From Euborellia annulipes (taxonomy: Eukaryota; Arthropoda; Insecta; Dermaptera; Anisolabididae), in contig JAKCPI010026179.1 in assembly GCA_023213315.1 (NCBI GenBank), forward strand, positions 1-64,000: a stretch of DNA of 64,000 nt, written 5' to 3'. Made by a program: the position numbers and the translations under genes. The notes beneath the pieces were generated by a model, which worked only from the letters and a program-made list of their open reading frames with translations, was not told the DNA's origin and did not search any database. Shown here one piece after another: positions 60,536-64,000 of the stretch (its first letter is position 1; the number at the start of each line of letters is the position of its first letter).

Positions 60536-60898
60536 CAGTGGCGTATTCAGGGGGGAGGCAGGGGGCAGGGCCCCCCAAAGCCTTCTCCAAAACAAAAAAT
60601 ACCTATTATTTTCCCTAATATTTTTTTTTTTAAATAAATATTTTATTAACTCTCATAAATTCTAAAATCTAACAAAAAACTTATAAATAATTGAAAAAAT
60701 CTCTAATATTTACGAATTTTGTATTAAAATTATTTTTTATGTCAAGAAAAAAAAATTTTTTTATTTGTTTTTTATTTATAATTATTATATTATCTAAAAA
60801 AAATTTCTCCACTTTAAGTTTCTTGGTGAAGGGGGGGGGGGGTTCATAAAACTTTTGCCCCCCCCCCCAAGCAAGCAGAAATCCTGGCTACGCTACTG
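60536..60898. mobile_element. hAT-type MITE, CAGTGGCGTATTCAGG family
   Basis: Perfect duplication GCAGTGTG (60528-60535, 60899-60906). Inserted next to the 3' target duplication of the SINE at 60245-60519, so it is the younger insertion. Confidence 0.88.
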
Positions 60899-61314
60899 GC
60901 AGTGTGGATAAATAAATAAAGTTTCTAAAAAAAATCTTTCTACTTTGAACTCTGATACAAAATGTATTTAGCGACGCCCCAGGCCCCCAACTGTCTCAGT
61001 ACGCCTCTGATTGTAGAAACAAATCTTAACTTTTTAAATATTTTTGAAGACCAACAAATACGAGAAGTTTGATTGTGTAATTTTGCGTAATAAAAAAAAA
61101 TCCTAAAATACATTTAGGGATTAAAAATGAAATTTTAAGTAAATTATAAATTTGTATTCAAATAGTGAAAAAATTAAATATATAAATAAAAAAAAAAAAC
61201 TTAAGGGTTAATTTATTATTATTATTTTTTTTTTATTAAAATTTTTTCTTTAAATAGAAAGAATTTTTTTTTTTATATTTATTTTTTAATTTCTCAATAT
61301 ACAGAGCTTTTCTC

Positions 61315-61636
61315 AAAATTTACTCCAACGATTTTGATTAAAATTCATAAATCAATTATTTTTTAGATGCTCTTTAAAATGTATATTCTCATTTTGCCAT
61401 TGAAATCTTCTGAAGATCACTTTACTCTTGTACTTCATAGAAAAGATAGGAGAAATGGTTGCCATGCTAACAAAATATTAATATAAATAATTTCCCCCGT
61501 TCATAAATCTTGAATTCAAATATACCTTATTGTCGGAAACTACACGAAACAAAAAAATCTGGTGTGACATGAACAGAACACAACTTTCTATTCTAGAGAA
61601 AATTGTGTGCTGTGCGACCAGTCACACCAGATTTTT
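61315..61636 (+). repeat. 0.7-kb repeat family, copy F
   Basis: The 3' half only, from the TTCTCAAAATT block to the terminal GTCACACCAGATTT foldback. Confidence 0.6.
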
Positions 61637-62037
61637 TTTATTTTTTTTTTCGTCTTCTGAGATCTAACTACTCTTATTTATATACATGTCTATTAATATA
61701 TTTGTTTTCTAAGTGGTACCGATGTCTGGTAATTAAATTTTTTTTTTGCTATATGTCTGACACCTCGCTTTCTCTATTTATTAAATTTAGACCGAAACGT
61801 CGCAATATCTTAATTACTTATATTCTGATTAGAAGATCAAATAAAAATAATAATCTTATATTTATTTATAAATTATAGAAGATAAATAAAATTAAACTAT
61901 TTAGATTAAAATAACAACCTTGAAATATATTTAATATTTATATTTATCTTTGATGACTTACGAAACTTAAAAAGAAAAAATACTTTATTAAAATCTCTTT
62001 GTTGTTTATCTCCTTTTAATATACGCAGTGCCGTAGA

Positions 62038-62293
62038 CAAGGGCGGTCCCAGAGGGGGGGTCAAGGGGGTCGTGACCCCCCCAAAATCTTCTTTTTTTTA
62101 ACATACACTTTTTTCCCACTCACTCTCCCATTCACACAATCTTTTCGGCAACTTAGGCCATTTAAGACTTAAACGATACTCATATTTGATTAATATATAT
62201 TTATTGGGGTCCAGGTACATTTATTTATACTATAAAAAAAAAAAAAAAAAAAACAGTGACCCCCCCCAAAATGTAAGGCTAGGACCGCCCTTG
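62038..62293. mobile_element. hAT-type MITE, CAAGGGCGGTCC family, with nested SINE piece
   Basis: Perfect duplication GCCGTAGA (62030-62037, 62294-62301). A minus-strand SINE tail (about 62100-62230) lies inside. The target is itself a similar element end. Confidence 0.85.
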
Positions 62294-62879
62294 GCCGTAG
62301 AGAGGGCGGGGCTCTAATATGTTAAATTTCATTATTGGTAAAAATTTGTTATCTCCTAATTAAGAGGAAACAATACTTGTGAGGGTCAGAAATTTTTCAA
62401 ATATATCATAAAACCAAATCACCAGGTGTTTTAACAAAAAGAATTCTTTCTACTTGTTAAATTGTAAGAGTCTGACCAAATAATTAAGAAGAAGAATTGT
62501 AAAGATTTTTGTTAAAAAGGATTATGTCGTTAAAAAAAAATAGTTTAACATCTATTGTAAACAGGCGTTAATTTTAACCAAATATACCTACATTCAGGTA
62601 GATTTTCTTTAAAATTTTAAAAATCTCTTAACACTTCTTAAACAAGATTTATTTTCCAACTTCAAACATATTACACTCAAAAAATTCAAAATTGAGTTAA
62701 GCACGGACATGGGCGTAGCCAGACATCTTGTTAGGGAGGGGGCAACCCCTCGTTAGAGCGAGAGGGGGGTTTGCAATTAATATATACATAGATTATTAAT
62801 TATTTATTTAAATAAAATAAAAAAATTTAAATTAATGTAGTGGATTGCGGCGTTAAAAAAAATTCCCAATGGGTCCATT

Positions 62880-64000
62880 TAATCTTTTTCTTAGGGGGGT
62901 TCAAGTATTAAGTAACGCAATTTGGGGGTAGGGGGGTCTTGTAAAACGTTACCATGCGTTACAGGGGGGGGGGGGTTGAACAACGCCTTATGTAACTTTT
63001 TTTTTCTATTTAAATAAAATACCAGGAAATTAAAGTTGGTAACTCTTTTCGTTTACGTTTTAACAGGGAATCCCTCAATTGTATAGTACGCCTTATTTAT
63101 TATTATTTTGTTCTCCCAAGTTCATAGACTGGCACTGGGGTGGGGGCAAGGGTACAATGTCCCCCTGGCATCCTTCAGAAGGGGGCAGGGGGAGGCAATA
63201 TGTCTTCTTTTATTTAATTTATTTTTAAAATAAAATTTTTTAAAGAGCAAGAAATTCATTTTTTTCCAAAGTATTTTATATATTGTATTTCTGCCCTCCG
63301 GCCCTGGTGTAGTTGGTAGCGTGAAGACAAGGGTCGGGGGTTCGGATCTCAGGCATATCTAGAGTCATAACATATAAGAGATAAGTAAAAATGTAGGTGA
63401 GAATCTTAAATGAAGGACATTCTGATACTAAAAGAAAAAGATTTTTTTGATTAGGCCTAATTTTTTTTTTATGACTTCGAATCACTCCACTCTATGTTTA
63501 TGCATATCTTTATAATTAGGTGTTCATAAAAACAAAATAAATTATTATGCATATCAAATTAAATTGAACAAACGCTTGTTTTAATTTTAATAGATAAATA
63601 ATTAATTTCATAATAATTAGTTATCAAATTTTATTATTTTTCCATTTAATTATCTATTAAGTTAAATATTTTCCTAAATTAATTAGTTGTTTCTTGATGG
63701 CTGGATATTATGATATGAGGATGTAGTGGTATGGGCACCCAAGGCGAAAAATAAAATATTCACTTTAAAAGTCTTCATCAGGACAAAAATGATGTCCTAA
63801 TTTATTTTTATATGCATACTGGTTTCAAGGGTCAGGTAGAATGACTCCTAATATTATAGTGGGGGGATTATAAAATTTAATAATATTCCTTTTATGGAAA
63901 AATATAATTTTTATCACCCTTTTATTAATTTATTTTTTAAATTTTTGCATACTATTTTTTTATTTAAAATTTATTTATTTTTTAAAATGTAATCTCAGCC
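62880..64000. other. Repeat debris at the window end
   Basis: A truncated GGGCAAGGGTACA-type hAT fragment (about 63135-63270), the SINE head at 63293 and AT-rich sequence. No gene signal. Confidence 0.5.
63293..63360 (+). mobile_element. tRNA-derived SINE head
   Basis: GGTGTAGTTGGTAGCGTG (A-box) and GGGTTCGGATCTC (B-box). The anticodon region is shortened, excluding a functional tRNA. Confidence 0.55.

Noticed and set aside
1..64000. CRISPR arrays, operons or bacterial-type genes
   Set aside because: No regularly spaced short direct repeats with unique spacers; introns, SINEs and base composition are those of an animal genome.

Overview
This is an AT-rich, intron-bearing animal nuclear DNA window dominated by transposable-element debris. 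It carries one confidently recognised host gene: a Myc transcription factor on the minus strand. The organism is probably an arthropod. The Myc basic region (Asn-Thr-His-Asn-Asp then Glu-Arg-Lys-Arg-Arg) reads like arthropod Myc, and the compact first intron and mobile-element load would fit a crustacean such as a copepod. That placement is inference only.

Layout. Positions 1-38.8 kb lie downstream of Myc and hold no convincing gene. They contain nested non-autonomous DNA transposons (many hAT-type, with visible 8-bp target-site duplications), tRNA-derived SINEs, an unclassified 0.7-kb repeat family, a 69-bp minisatellite, and a large head-to-head inverted pair of Penelope-like retroelements (29.8-32.6 kb). 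Positions 38,870-58,880 are the Myc gene: exon 1 (58,880-58,851), a 79-bp intron, exon 2 (58,771-58,006), an 18.35-kb intron 2, and exon 3 (39,654-38,870). The predicted protein is 526 aa. Positions 58.9-59.4 kb hold the Myc promoter and a small divergent ORF. From 59.4 to 64 kb the sequence is again repeats, with a readable order of nested insertions.

Myc logic. The N-terminal half (exons 1-2) holds a Myc-box-II-like Asp-Cys-Met-Trp core and Ser/Thr-Pro clusters. Exons 2 and 3 are joined inside the conserved acidic Glu-Glu-Glu-Ile-Asp-Val-Val motif, and exon 3 carries the basic helix-loop-helix leucine zipper. Intron 2 contains several GC-rich, non-repetitive islands packed with sites expected at a growth-control gene: E-boxes, a CArg box, E2F-type, CRE and kappaB-type sites. 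Two of these islands share a near-identical composite motif.

Most unusual signal. Hammerhead-ribozyme-type cores (CTGANGA, stem II, GAAAC) recur at least ten times, mostly as inverted pairs. One pair sits at the outer ends of the inverted Penelope copies. Self-cleaving motifs are known from Penelope-like elements; their repeated inverted-pair arrangement here is what deserves follow-up.
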